A stretch of DNA of 64,000 bases from Hydractinia symbiolongicarpus (GCF_029227915.1 NC_079889.1:2294001-2358000), one strand, 5' to 3'; positions 1 through 11,686 are shown, counted from the first letter of the stretch. Numbers and translations are program-made. The notes: generated from the letters alone by a model not told the origin.

Positions 1-19
1 GTTGTTTATGTCTTTAAGA

Positions 20-330
20 AACACCCCTATAAAAACCTTCTCCATAAGAAATATCTCCATAAAAACCTTCTCCATAAGAAACATCTCTATTGAAACATTT
101 CTATAAAAAACAAACTTCTCTATACGGTACATCTGTATAAGAAAAGTCTCTATAAGAAATATCTCCATAAACATCTTTATAAAAAAAATCTCTATAAGAA
201 ATATCTCTATAAATATCTCTATTAGAAACATCTCTATAAGAAATATCTCCATAAACATCTTTATAAGAAAAATCTCTATAAGAAATATCTCTATAGATAT
301 CTCTATTAGAAACATCTCTAAGCAAAACAG
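20..330. repeat. AT-rich minisatellite with a higher-order unit
   Basis: Short variants of 'aagaaatatctccat' and 'aaaaatctctat' repeat throughout. Two long copies of about 81 bp (roughly 158-238 and 239-320) differ at only a few bases, so the array has a higher-order unit built from shorter 12-15 bp blocks. The minus strand is open and reads as repeats rich in RDISYRD/KDVYGD, but the frame has no homology I recognise and is explained by the repeat. Confidence 0.8.
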
Positions 331-389
331 AACTGACATTTGGTACATACAAGGGATAAAATTGATGTTTAAAATTGGAAAGCTTCAAA

Positions 390-2699
390 TTTATTGATTT
401 ATTACCTTTTTCGGCTGCCGCTCAATAACCAAGAAAGGTTCTAAATAAACAAAAAAATACATACATAAGATTGGAAGTTAAAAGATAAATAATAACAAGT
501 GTTAGTATTTTAATAATTAGGGATCAAATCTCAGGTGAATAGAAAATCTGTGCCACTGTAAAAATAGTCTCTGTGCAAAATGGTACCTCAGGTAGCGAGA
601 CGCAAGAAATGCGGTACGGGCGAACCCATGGATTTATTCACGAGCCACCGACTATATTCCAATATTTACACGGAATACTTCGGTGTTGAAATTTTGAATA
701 GTAGCTAACAATGCGGTTAAAAAATATTACATGTTTTTCACAGAACCACTACCAATCACCGTTGATAGAAAGGTGGCAGACGTTTTAGATGCTACCATAC
801 ATAACAAACTCACCAGTTTGATGAAGTGGTTGCGTCAAAAAAAACGGAACATTATCCATCTTTAATATTTTTTATATCTAAAAATACTTTGTCGTATAGT
901 CTAGAAAATCCAAAAATTACTTCTTTATAGTAGATCAACACGATGTCCATGTACACAGAATCATAAGTACAATCGAAACAGACTACCTCAATTTATATAT
1001 TATCAAAAAACCATTAAAAAATACAAAGGGAAAACAAAAAAAACCCATCACAACAAAGCCATGTGATATATTTTTATACTGAGATTCAACACAGTAGTAG
1101 TACTACATACTATAACACAATTAACTTTCTTAATAGTAAGGGAAAAGGGAAAGTGAAAGAGAACAATCTCATTAAAGCCTGTGGTTGTTTGATATCAGTT
1201 AATCTTTCATTCATATCAGTGATGCTAGTGTCAGTAAATCCAGGACAAAAATAATGTTATTACAAATTAAAAACAAAGTAATGGAATGTAACAACATGCA
1301 TGTAATACTATACACGAAAACTGAAATTGCTATTGAAAAAAAAATTTAAAATAATTTGTTTAATTCATTTATCTCAAGTACTCACCTCAAAATATAAAAA
1401 AAAAGTATATATAATATACAATAACTTTAAAATATTATCGAAACAGTCATTATAAATGAGAGTCTGGTGTATTCATTGAAAGTGTTTTAACATCACCATA
1501 TTCTATCCATTTCAGATACTTAAGGTACAATAGTATTCTACTATAACTTTATATTTTGAGTTACTTAAATAAACTTTAACTTTACTTAAATAAACAAATT
1601 CTATGCTTCAAAGATATGCACATTCAACTTAAATTAAACTCAAAAGGAACGGTGGTATTATATGTAGCTTGTTGGCAACAACAAAGTAGGCGCTTGAAAG
1701 ATTCAAAGATATATTTGTAAAAGCACTAAAAAATAAATTTTTAAAAAGCAACTCTGGTATTTTGCACACACAAGAGTATTTTTTATCACATTCTATCTTT
1801 ATTAACCTGATATTGATTATGACATCATTAAATTGTATATAAAAGAAAAATGTATCAGTTAACAATGTCTGAAAGTCAACCTGTAATTATGACATCATTA
1901 AATTGTACATTACAGAAAATAGCAGATACATTGGCTGTAAATAAAAATTTTCTTGTCAATTGAACAGTAGTGTCTATGAAATAAAGTGTGACTTAGTACA
2001 AGGTGGGAGAGATCAAGCGTGTTGATTTTCCTATATATAAATGATTTTAGTATGATTTTCGATGAAACAAAGCCTCCACATATGTAAAAAAATAAAAAAT
2101 TAAAAAAACAGCACAAAATACAAATCTAGCACATGGAATAGAAAAAGTAAATTTCTAACTTTTAATTAAAATTCCATGCAAACAAAATTGTTGCAACAGC
2201 CTACCCATTTTGCTTTGTGACAAAAGTGTGAACCTGTTTTAGAAGCTCCTCCCCTTGTTTGGTGATTGTGACAGTTTTTTAACAAAAGGAATTTTTAGCA
2301 TGTGATCAGGAGCAATGTGATTCGGGCTTTGAAAACTAACAGAGCATCTTTTTTAATGAGTAAATCTCGTTCCCAAGAAAGGTACGGACACACTTTAATT
2401 GCTTTCTAGTTTTTTCAATCTGGGTCCGCTACAAAAAGTGGAAGGGCCATGTTAAATAGAGAAACTGCTATTTTAGAGTCAACCTGGGGCGGCACCATGA
2501 TTGGTACTAAGGAGCCAGAAAATGTTAGGGAAGTTCACAGCTCAAGATTCGCTAAAAACACTCTGATTTTTTCAACTTTAAAAAACTTTTAAGGAACATT
2601 TGTTGACCTTAAAACCATCTTCTTATTAACTTTTTACAAATGTCTTATAAATTTTACAAAAAAAACTATAGACAACAAATAGTATATAGAGAGATAACT
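390..2699. other. intergenic, no gene seen
   Basis: AT-rich sequence with only short open frames and no recognisable protein similarity. A ~25-bp segment (gacatcattaaattgta core) occurs twice about 70 bp apart near 1815-1840 and 1885-1910, a small direct duplication. Confidence 0.5.
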
Positions 2700-3987
2700 T
2701 AATTTACAAACCGAATTCACTAAAAATTTACCAAAAATGTTTTTCCATCGTGGTTTTGAGGGAATGAATTCGTTAGCTTGATTACCAAGGATATTATATC
2801 CGTAAGTTCTTTACGGAAAGAAAACACAGCCAAAGAATCAAAACACTTTTGGTCATTGTTGCTTGGAGCCACTTTTTCAATCTGCGTGCAAGAAAAAATG
2901 ATTGTTCAGGGGTTGCACTTGTCGCTGCCCCAACAAGGACTAATTTCATTAACTTGATAATGTTACCGAAAAGATTGCGTTTGGTGCACTTGACGTGATT
3001 TTTCCTCTTATCTCCTCAAAATGAGCAACTTTTTTATTCCCAAAGAAGAAGCGTAGAAATTGAATTGTAGCAGCTAATGTAGGAATGTCAAGGTCATCCA
3101 AGTACTTTTCTAGAGCTTCCATTTCTTATTCATAGGGATCATCTGAATTGATGGATGTCAAAAAAAACTGTTCGATATTTGAAAAGAAATAGTAGCTTGG
3201 TTGCTTAAAACGATCTTTGATAGCCATGACTATGGTGTCGATTGCATCAAAGTATACGATTCTGTAGTGATCTGCTGCTTATCTGGATAAGCCTTGGTAT
3301 TTTGTGATGTTTCTTTGTGGCCTTGTATGTACTGTAGGATTGAGTACTTTCGTCAACAGCGTTTTCTTGGCAACATTGGCTTTTCCATGTCCAGTTTCGC
3401 TGATTTGTTCTTTGCTAATTTAAAATTTTGCGCAAGCAAACTTTTCACTAGGTCTGGAGTAAGTTGTACTTTCCGTACATGCCACTATTGTTTTTGACAT
3501 GCATAAGATAGCACGCCTAGAGAGTATTTTGACGTGTTTTTAAAAGGTAGGGATGATTTAACCAGTGAACCCCAAACACTAGAGACTGCGAAAGCCTTTA
3601 AACATATAAAACAAAATAATCATGTTTCTGTAGCTACATCTCCCGTATTATAACTTCAAAAATTAAAAATCCAAACATGCAAAATAACGAGATAATTCAA
3701 ATATAATCTGTCTCTTTTAATCAATCTTTGTTCCGCATCTCTTTTGTTTTCTTTTTATATGCCATGTGCCATCATGGAAGTTTTGTAAACATGATCACAC
3801 TTACCACAGTCATCACGAGTAGAAAAAAATACGCTTCCTTTACAAATTGAAAAAATCTTTTAAGTTTATCCACATGGCTCAAATAAAACTTTAAAATTCA
3901 CTTAGAAAATTTAGCTACATTTTAACAAAATTTATACAGAAAAAAATTATACCACATGTGGGTTTTGTTTTTAAAATTGTTTGAACT

Positions 3988-4102
3988 AGTTAAAGAACGT
4001 TGGTCGCTTGTGCTTGAAAATAATTATGTGTGTCTGTTCCACCTGTAAGTGCACATGGCTGGATTTCTTGTGTAAGACCTGGTTACCAACGTTCTTTTAA
4101 CT
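3988..4102. mobile_element. small inverted-repeat (MITE-like) element in the hAT relic
   Basis: AGTTAAAGAACGTTGGT at 3988-4004 is matched by its complement at 4085-4102 with one extra base, enclosing about 80 bp without coding potential. It sits in the hAT relic next to a copy of a dispersed repeat, so it probably inserted there. No clear target-site duplication was seen. Confidence 0.5.
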
Positions 4103-4206
4103 AAATCAGGAATTGGTGAATTAGCTAGGATAGTCCGGTTGGCTATGAATAGGCTTACTCCTGGATTAAAAAAGGACAGCACTATTCAATAAATCTGAGA
4201 TCTAAG
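4096..4206 (+). repeat. dispersed repeat, copy 1 (copy 2 at 12497-12606)
   Basis: About 110 bp closely matches 12497-12606, including the strings gtgaattagctaggat and ttggctatgaatag and the end agatctaa. In the second copy the frame reads LTKSGVSELARMGMLAMNRL, so the unit may be the tail of a mobile-element ORF. This copy is more diverged and its frame is broken. Confidence 0.7.
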
Positions 4207-4594
4207 CAAATGGGAGTGTCCGACCAAGATGGAAATCTATGGGAAGTTTCGCCCAGTGAAAGTTGGTTCATACACATTTTTTTCAATTTTTCACCCAACG
4301 TATGCACGGCAGGTATTTAAGGCATGTAATACGCACGCCTAACTTCACTTTATGGCGTGCGGTCTGTTGCACTCGCCAATAACATTTGTATGTGATGGCC
4401 CGCATGCCAGAGATTTTACTCCTTTCCAAGTCTGCAATGGGCAAAAACATCTTTTGGTTGATCCTTTTGAATTTGAGTAGTGACACCAGATTTCTTACCC
4501 ATTGTGTTGCTAGCGCCATGAAGTCTGTCTGCAACAATTTTCAAGTGAAAGACCAGAGTACAACAAGATGTCTTTTATGGCATGTACTATTACT

Positions 4595-4637
4595 TGATGG
4601 CACAGCATGTCATTCAAAATGACATGCTGTGCCATCA
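4595..4637. repeat. perfect 20-bp-arm palindrome
   Basis: TGATGGCACAGCATGTCATT, a 3-nt loop CAA, then the exact reverse complement. It lies inside the coding relic of the hAT transposase, where its translation still roughly follows the family. It could be a local inverted duplication or a tiny foldback. Confidence 0.85.
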
Positions 4638-5067
4638 TATATAAAAGTTTATTTTGAATGTCATTGTGTGTATACTTCAAACAAGATCTTTCCAATCTTG
4701 ATTGAATAGAAGGGTCTTTTGTTGTTGCAAGAAGCCAAAGAAGCTGAGTGAAGCTATCATTTAGAGGATTTCCTTGAATTGCCATGCCTTGTCTTGCCAA
4801 GAATATCCAACACCTTATGACATGGGCCAAATATTTGCGCTCGTTCTGTCAAGAGTTTTGGTTGGTCAACTCAGCTACATCGAAACATCTAGTCACAACA
4901 GTTTCTAAAGAAGCAGCTGCAAATTAATTTGTTAATAACAGACTAAGTACACCTAGAGAAATGTCAAAATATAAATCTTAAACTTTCTTAGTGTCACAAA
5001 TCAGCCAATGGAACTGTTCAAATCATTGATGCTGACAAGAACAATTTTGATCTCCAACTTTGGTTTT

Positions 5068-5147
5068 TGGAAGAGGGTCATTAATATACCCCGTCCAACC
5101 CATGCTAGCATGGAAAACGGACGTTAAGCCGAGAATGATGATGATGA
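5068..5147 (+). mobile_element. 5'-truncated non-LTR retrotransposon 3' end
   Basis: About 80 bp from 'ggaagagggtcattaatata' to 'gaatgatgatgatga' is nearly identical to the 3' end of the non-LTR element on the minus strand at 22580-23401, including the last codons of its ORF (PTHASMENGR) and the GATGAT tail. It interrupts the hAT relic between its first residues and its TTF-finger region, as expected of a heavily 5'-truncated LINE insertion. Confidence 0.85.
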
Positions 5148-5631
5148 AAGTTTTGGGGGTCGCACAGAAAGTCTCCATCAATACTCTGAGAAGCGTTTTT
5201 TGGAACAGGAATGGTTTAGCTGTAGTTTCAACAGACAAGCCTGTTGCACATATAGTTGATTTCAATGAAGTAGATGTCTTTTTAAGAATAAATTTGTTAT
5301 TTTTTGATTCGCCATCTTCACGCAGTAATTAGAACTATGCACTAACAGCAACACGAAAAAATTTTCCCTACTTTTTTTTTCAAAAAATTTTCGATCATGT
5401 AACCCTAACATTAACCCTAACCCCCCTCGCTAGCATAATCTACCTTGAGTGGCACAAGCACATGCTGAGGAGCATTAGTTGAAATTAGGCATGGCAAGTG
5501 CATTAACTAAAAGGATTTTGGTGTGAGGTGTTAAACAAGATGCAATGGTTCTAATTTTGGAATATTTAATTAAAATTTTTCTTTTGATGATATTAATTTG
5601 CTTTTCATATTCCATTTTTTGATGAAATATC

Positions 5632-6230
5632 TTAAGTGGACTACGCAAGGACTAATTTTCGCGAGGTCTAAAAAATTTCGTGAGGATTATTTCCGCAAAT
5701 CGGTTGTTTCTGAATATTTTTTGCGGGGATTTATTTTCGCAAATCACAAGTTTTTAGGAAATAATTTTTTTCGAGTGTGGGGGTTAACATCAGAAATAAT
5801 AAATGGTGTTTGTAAAGAAACTATTTATTCACTGTAATAGTAAAGTTTCGAAAATCTATATGTCATCACAGATCTGATTCATCATCAAGAAAAGACGAAT
5901 CAAATATATTTCAAAGAATTTTTTCACCCATCCACTCTTCATCGTCATTGATCTATTACAAGTTCACTTGGTATATATTTACCTGCCTAAGGAATCTTAG
6001 AAGAATTAATGGCCAATGCATCACTACCCAACATTATCAACAGATGTTGTTCTTAAAATTTTTGCATGGAGATTTATTTTTCGCAAATGACCCCTTTTCA
6101 AAATTTTCGCGAGGAATAATTTTTATGAATTAGGCTTTTTCAAACTTCTCGCGAGTACTTATTTTCGTGAATTTGACCAAAGTGCACGAAATTCGCGAAA
6201 ATTTATCTTCGCAAAAATTAATCCACTTAA
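5632..6230. mobile_element. TTAA-flanked foldback element rich in TTTCGCGAA motifs
   Basis: Both ends have TTAA followed inward by GTGGA and a similar terminal inverted repeat: GTGGACTACGCAAGGACTAA on the left, and GTGGATTAATTTTTGCGAAG as the complement of the right end. The interior carries many copies of ttttcgcgaa/ttcgcaaat in both orientations. TTAA duplications are typical of piggyBac and Kolobok elements, so this is probably a non-autonomous member of such a group; that assignment is inference. The short open frames inside are not genes. Confidence 0.65.
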
Positions 6231-6239
6231 CGTATTACC

Positions 6240-6570
6240 CAAGATATTTAACTTTTTAACTCCTCTTTAAAGGAATACCCATATAGTTGATAGTTTTGTT
6301 CTCAAATGTTTTTTTGTTCTCAACTTCTTTAACAGGCTGTGGTTGCCGAAAAAGATTGCTTCAGTTTTATTTGTAATAGTCACTTTATTATTAATCAGCC
6401 AGAAGTCCATTTGCAAAAGTTTTAACTTTACCTGTGAGACAAGGGTATCTAAGTTCTCTGTATATAGAAGATGGTAATTTAAATTGATGATAGACTTTAA
6501 GTCATCAATATACAAAAGAAAAAACAGGGGGAACAACACAGATCCCTGTGGCACCCTGAAAGCGTCCTCA
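6240..6570 (-). pseudogene. non-LTR reverse transcriptase fragment
   Basis: The minus strand reads MPQGSVLFPLFFLLYIDDL followed by a region where the catalytic block is changed (LLYTENLD instead of a YADD-type box), then LLQMDFWLINNKVTITNKTE. This is the palm region of a jockey/CR1-like LINE reverse transcriptase: PQGSVLGP-type motif, then YADD, then the KT.. box. Only about 95 codons survive and the active-site aspartates are missing, so it is a dead fragment. It abuts the TTAA foldback element. Confidence 0.75.
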
Positions 6571-6619
6571 TGAAGCAGATCTGATGTTGTGTTGTTACAA
6601 GAGTCAGCTGCAATGGGCC

Positions 6620-8139
6620 AGAATCTTTACCACCACAACATTACAACACAAAACATGATAACACAAACTACACATGAAGTGTAAGAGGTGGAAAACTTTT
6701 TTTAATCCATACTAAAAGTTGAGATTACTACAGAGGCAAGAACAACAAGACCTAAAAAAAGAATAAAAAAGCTCTCTTTCTTTTGTCGTCTATTCAAGGA
6801 GGTGCCAGGGAGAACACTTGTTAAAGAATTAAAGTGTTAATTAAAGTGTAACAAAAATATCCAGGACATTAAAAAAGTTACATAATATTAATTTAAACCT
6901 GAGTGTCAAAATACACATTTCTAGCAACTGCAATAAAAAGCTCATACACATACTTCGTTCTTTTTCTGATTGCATGTAAAAAAGTGTTGTATCACACTGA
7001 TACACTTATTTAAATCGGGTAGCTAAAGGCTTACTCGTCGAAATTAATGTTTCTTATAAAATTTTCTGGGTAAGCTTGTATCACAAAATTTGATTGCAAA
7101 CCAACATGCAGACTTAAGTTATGGGGTTGTCAGTATCCCAGATTAATTTATAACCTGTGGTAATATTTTTTCTTTGGAAAAGAGAATTTTGTGAAAAGAA
7201 ATGTTTCCTGCAAATCAACATGTACTAGCTAGCTGGCTAGCTATATAGTCATAGCTGGAGAAAAAAACATAAGAGCTAACAGATAAAAGACTTTAGGCTT
7301 TTTCCCAAGCAGCTCATATATTTTGTATTTCAAAAACAGTCAAGTTAGTGTGACATTCTATTTTAAATTCTTATGTAGCTAGAGAAAAAATTTTTCGTTT
7401 AAAATGCTTTTGAGAAGGAACACCATTTACGTGTGGTAGCGAGCTATGATAAATTATTTACTCACAAAATATCCGCCATCTTGGAGTATCAATTTTCTTT
7501 TGAAAAGTTAATAAAACCAGTTATCTGGTAAGAAAATACACGTATTCTAAACCAGTATTCAGGCACCAAAACACCCACTTTTACTGTCTTCGTATGCATA
7601 AGTATTTAAGTTTTGAAAGATGGTGGACAAAAAACAGCGGGGAAAATACCTTGGGGAGAAGAATGACGTATCTTTGAAATTCTAGGAAATTACCATAATA
7701 TCAATTCGCTGGATTGGGGAAATAACAAACAATCAAAATGGCAGAGTCTGGGGGAGGGAAGGCAATACAAAGTCGCCAGGAAGGTCCAGCCGGCTTTAAT
7801 TTGATTTTACGTATTAATGTGATTTTTCCTTAACTGGTCCAAACAAATAAACGCATACGGCCCACCGTTACATAAATTCTCATTGACCATTCATTGTAGT
7901 AGTAGTCCCATTTTCTGTGATGCTGGTTTGTTTAATGTTTTGAGACCCATTGGAATATTACTTTAAACATCTCTTAACATCCTTTTTTCTAATCAATTTT
8001 AAATGAAATATATACTGAGATATTTAAGCTTTGTAAGGACGTTAAAGAGAAATACAGAGATTTTAGGTTCAACAGGCTAGGATGGGCTCTCATCATTTTA
8101 AAACAACAAAAAACTTAAGATCGTAATACAAGTATAGCT
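6620..8139. other. intergenic, nothing recognised
   Basis: AT-rich sequence with no sizeable frame and no obvious repeat apart from short agctagctagct-type runs near 7210-7250. Confidence 0.4.
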
Positions 8140-8395
8140 ACAAATTTAAAAAAAATGTATTTTGCCTGGGTATTTGCTAATGTCAGCAAAATATACCCTT
8201 ATATCTCCTAGTATGTTCATCAAAAGTACATGATCATATACATTTTTTACCAGTTTTCAAGCTCTGCACTTTGCAGGCAACGAAATTTTGCCATTTTTTA
8301 TATGCACTGCTGACATCAGCAAAACACTCTATTTTTCCATTGTTCTTCTGTCTAAGTGGATTTTTCTACAGGCCTTAATGACTAGTACATAATAT
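8140..8395 (+). repeat. dispersed repeat ('ctgacatcagc...ctaagtggattttt'), copy 1
   Basis: Segments such as 'cactgctgacat', 'gcaggcaac' and 'tctaagtggatttttctacaggcctta' recur in the same order near 17230-17400, and partly at 16965-17130. The copies are diverged and non-coding. The unit appears to be a few hundred bp; the ends are not defined. Confidence 0.6.
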
Positions 8396-8399
8396 TTGT

Positions 8400-9378
8400 T
8401 ATACAACCGCCATTATGAGCTGGGATAGGCATGCCATTTCTATGGATCATTCCACGAACTCTTGCATTTTTGGTTTCAAAACTTCAACATGTTTTAACAC
8501 TGGTTAATGTTTGCCAATTCGCTACGTTTTAAGGTGCATTTGTTTCTTTTTCATTAAGGTTTCTACTGTGAAGATATGACCATATCTATTCTTTACCCCC
8601 ATCCGAATGTGAGCACAGAACAATATCACGTTATAACATATCTCCAAGAATTAATATCATATGAATTATGAAATATAGCTAATAAAACATTTCCACTTAT
8701 AGCTAGTTGTATAAAATATCAGATTTTTTATTCATATAAAAAATTATAAGGTTACTGTATGCTTACTTGTTTTCTTTTGTCGATTCCTTGATACTATAAT
8801 TAATATAAAGTGGTGTGGTCCATACTCAACTTGCCACAAGAAACGCCCATTGTCTGATTGTGGGTTGGTGTGTTTCTCTTGGTGGTCGTTTCTTTTGAGG
8901 CATAAATGTTCACAACAAATGTTTAAAATTCTAATTCAACAAAATGATCAAATTTAATCTTTATTATATAATCCTTTTTAAACTTGTCTTTGTGTAAAGG
9001 ACCTGTGGAAATTTAGCTTGCACCCTGTTAGTAAAATTCTGTGTGACCCTCTCTCCCTATCTCTCGACAAAATTAAACTAAAATGTAGGGCATAATGGCT
9101 TGCAGGCTCTCTTTCTACTTTTCTGAAACTATATAGGACGATTATGCGCAGTATAATCGAGCTTGCAATATTTAGTGTCCAGTGCCCTATGATTTCTCAA
9201 CCGTTCATCATTTAAGCTTGAATCTTGTGAGAGCAAGATGTGGTTGTGTGCTTGTAATTGTTTCCCCACCCTACAGCCATCATTTATTTCATCTTGGATA
9301 TGTGAATTTCTTATGCTTGTTGGTAATATGGATATTCTGCCCACACACATGCCTGTAAGTATGATCAATTTCGTGGAT
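8400..9378. other. intergenic, nothing recognised
   Basis: No convincing ORF. An imperfect inverted repeat lies around 8830-8885 (ccacaagaaacgcc... against ...gtgtttctcttggtgg). Confidence 0.4.
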
Positions 9379-10713
9379 GCAAGTAAGGGGTCGTCTACAA
9401 ATTTCGTATGATATTTTATACGAATATATACGAATTTAATTGCTTTTAATTCGTATAAAAATCGTATACAATTCGTATAGTGTTAAATAGTTATACGATT
9501 TTTAAAAAATCTAATACGAATTTTATACGATTTTCATACGAATTGTCATACGAATTATATTCTCTTTTATACGATTTTCATACGAATTTTCATACAAATT
9601 ATATTCTCTTTCATACGAATTGTCATTCGAATTATATTCTCTTTTATACGAATTTTCATACGAATTATATTTCGTTTTTAAACTTTTAAAAATGCGATCT
9701 AAAAAAAACATTTCTATCGCCGTTTTTCGTTTTTCAACTTTTAACATGCGATCTAAAAAAACATTTCTATCGCCGTTTTTCGTTTTTCAACTTTTAAAAA
9801 TGCGATCTAAAAAAACATTTCTATCGCCGTTTTTCGTTTTTCAACTTTTAACATGCGATCTAAAAAAATATTTCTATCGCCGTTTTTCGTTTTTCAACTT
9901 TTAACATGCGATCTAAAAAAACATTTTTATCGCCGTTTTTCGTTTTTTAACTTTTAAAAATGCGATCTAAAAAAACATTTCTATCGCCGTTTTTCGTTTT
10001 TCAACTTTTAACATGCGATCTAAAAAAACATTTCTATCGCCGTTTTTCAACTTTTAAAAATGCGATCTAAAAAAATATTTCTATCGCCGTTTTTCGTTTT
10101 TCAACTTTTAAAAATGCGATCTAAAAAAACATTTCTATCGCCGTTTTTCGTTTTTCAACTTTTAACATGCAATCTAAAAAAACATTTCTATCGCCGTTTT
10201 TCGTTTTTAAAACTTTTAAAAATGCGATCTAAAAAAACATTTCTATCGCCGTTTTTCGTTTTTCAACTTTTAAAAATGCGATCTAAAAAAACATTTCTAT
10301 CGCCGTTTTTCGTTTTTAAACTTTTAAAATGCGATCTAAAAAATATTTTATTTTGAAACTCATATACGAATTTAATACAATGTCAAACGATTTTCTTTTT
10401 TTTAAAACCATACGCATCTAATTAAAATCTCATACGAATTTTTTGTTAAACTCGTACGAATTTAACTCATACGAATTTAATTTAAAACTTATACGAATTT
10501 AATTTAAAACTCATACGAATTTAATTTAAAACTCATACGAATTTAATTTAAAACTCATACGAATTTAATTAAAAACTCATACGAATTTTATACGAATTTA
10601 GAAAAATTTCATACGAATTTAATTACTGTATGGCAAAAGAAAATTCGTATAGTATATACGAATTTTTTTGATACGAATTGCTACGAATTTTGTAGATGAC
10701 CCCTAAGCAAGTA
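9379..10713. mobile_element. TIR element with flanking 7-bp duplication and an internal satellite
   Basis: The left end AGGGGTCGTCTACAAATTTCG (from 9386) is matched by the complement of the right end, AGGGGTCATCTACAAAATTCG (to 10704). GCAAGTA flanks both sides (9379-9385 and 10707-10713), a probable target-site duplication of 7-8 bp. No transposase frame lies inside. The sub-terminal regions are dense with TACGAATT/AATTCGTA motifs and the middle is a ~54-bp satellite array. It looks like a non-autonomous, possibly hAT-like DNA element; the class is inference from duplication size. Confidence 0.75.
9676..10350 (+). repeat. ~54-bp satellite array (about 13 copies)
   Basis: Consecutive units contain 'atgcgatctaaaaaaacat', 'ttctatcgccgtttttcgtt' and 'caacttttaa', starting every 48-55 bp from about 9692 to 10330. 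The units differ by a few bases. The open frames across it (MRSKKTFLSPFFVFQLL repeated) follow from the repeat and are not taken as genes. The same satellite occurs at 20090-20425. Confidence 0.9.
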
Positions 10714-10954
10714 CATAATGAGAAATACGCTCACAATAGAGCCAGTTGCCTCCCTTTCACATCTGAAGTAACATTAAATGCTACCCGTCCTAAGCCCATT
10801 TAGAAAACCAAGAAACAAAGCTCTAGTCCATTCACATAACCCTTATCCAACAACGCACATATATTCATACTTAGTAAGAAAGCAATCTAGCCAGAAAATG
10901 CTCTGATCGATGAAATAAAAAACAACATGTGGCTGTTTCTCATGGCAAGATGAG

Positions 10955-11115
10955 TATAGATGTCACCTCTAAATTCATCAATGGCTGGACAGGGCATATT
11001 AATGATCTCCCAATCTGCTCAAATGCCTCTGCATCAAGCCTGTCCTTATTATGTTAGACCACCTTTTTTTTTTCGTATGCCCCAAGGCAAAATTTTCTTA
11101 CTTAATTATCATTCT
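10955..11115 (-). mobile_element. diverged 3' fragment of the same non-LTR element
   Basis: The stretch containing 'ggctggacagggcatattaatgat', 'ccaatctg', 'gcatcaagcctgtccttat' and 'tatgccccaaggc' aligns by eye with 22630-22780 in the same orientation and order. It is therefore an older, more mutated copy of the LINE 3' end also found at 5068 and 22580. Confidence 0.65.
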
Positions 11116-11446
11116 CCATTCTTGCCGAGTGTTCATTGTTTAAAAAGCAGATGCATCATTAGGAAAGTGAAGCATTTGTCAGTCTGATTTATTTTTATAT
11201 ATTTTGTTCTTGATAGCACCTTATTAAAGGAGAACTAATGATTAATAACAAGTTGTGCTTAAAATGTTCATTATATAGTGTAAATATGAACTGCAGTCTT
11301 GGTCATGAATGGCGTGCGATCGCACGCGCACGCCTCCACACACGCCATGTGAAATTCGGGCGTGCTCTTTATCACACGCCTCGTTCTACTTTGTACACAC
11401 GCCAAGCAGAACTGAGCTATTTTAGAGTAATTAGGGGCGGATCTAG

Positions 11447-11501
11447 CAAATTTTCTTTGTAGGTCATGATGCGCAGCATCATGACCTACTAAGAAAATTT
11501 G
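11447..11501. repeat. 26-bp-arm hairpin
   Basis: Two 26-base arms, inverted with one mismatch, surround a 3-nt loop (gca at 11473-11475). The inner 14 bp, GTAGGTCATGATGC, pair perfectly. It lies near the left end of the nested TIR-like element. Confidence 0.85.
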
Positions 11502-11686
11502 AATATACAGCTGGGGGCTTTTTATTTAATTCGGCGTAAATTTGAGGTAGCTCATCAAAATTTTCGTTTTCAAAAACTAACTCCACACGCTCTCTCAAGC
11601 TCTTGCAAGCCATGTTGAGAACGGAAAGAATCTTCCGCATGCCTTACTTATATTTATACCAACATGCTACAAATTTTGACAGGTTT

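Larger units (their letters stand above)
2700..5315 (-). pseudogene. hAT-type transposase relic (TTF/ZMYM-like, with hAT C-terminal dimerisation region)
   Basis: Conceptual translation of the minus strand, allowing stops and frameshifts, follows a cnidarian ZMYM/TTF-type hAT transposase from end to end. A start MANQKITNLFLKRH lies at 5315. A TTF-finger-like stretch WFEQFHWLICDTKK lies near 5000. A DUF4371-like core (IRCWIFLARQGMA, YTHNDIQNKLLYMMA, then KKSGVTTQIQKDQPK in another frame) spans about 4850-4400. The central block YFDAIDTIVMAIKDRF is near 3200. The C-terminal hAT dimerisation segment LVGAATSATPEQSF, then HKELTDIISL and NEFIPSKPRWKN, spans 2960-2720. In-frame stops (for example after the N-terminal RHLLH) and several frame changes show that it is dead. 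A non-LTR 3' fragment and a small inverted-repeat element interrupt it. No TIRs were located. The family is known from protein similarity that I recall; the ends are approximate. Confidence 0.8.

Noticed and set aside
101-388. Minus frame of RDISYRDFSYKDVYGD repeats
   Set aside because: This is a translation of an AT-rich minisatellite, with no flanking gene structure.
5400-5427. Telomere-like taaccctaacattaaccctaac (also near 45900)
   Set aside because: There are only two or three imperfect units at each place, too short for an interstitial telomere block.
9620-10356. Open frames MRSKKTFLSPFFVFQLL repeated
   Set aside because: These are translations of the ~54-bp satellite; they break whenever the unit length changes.
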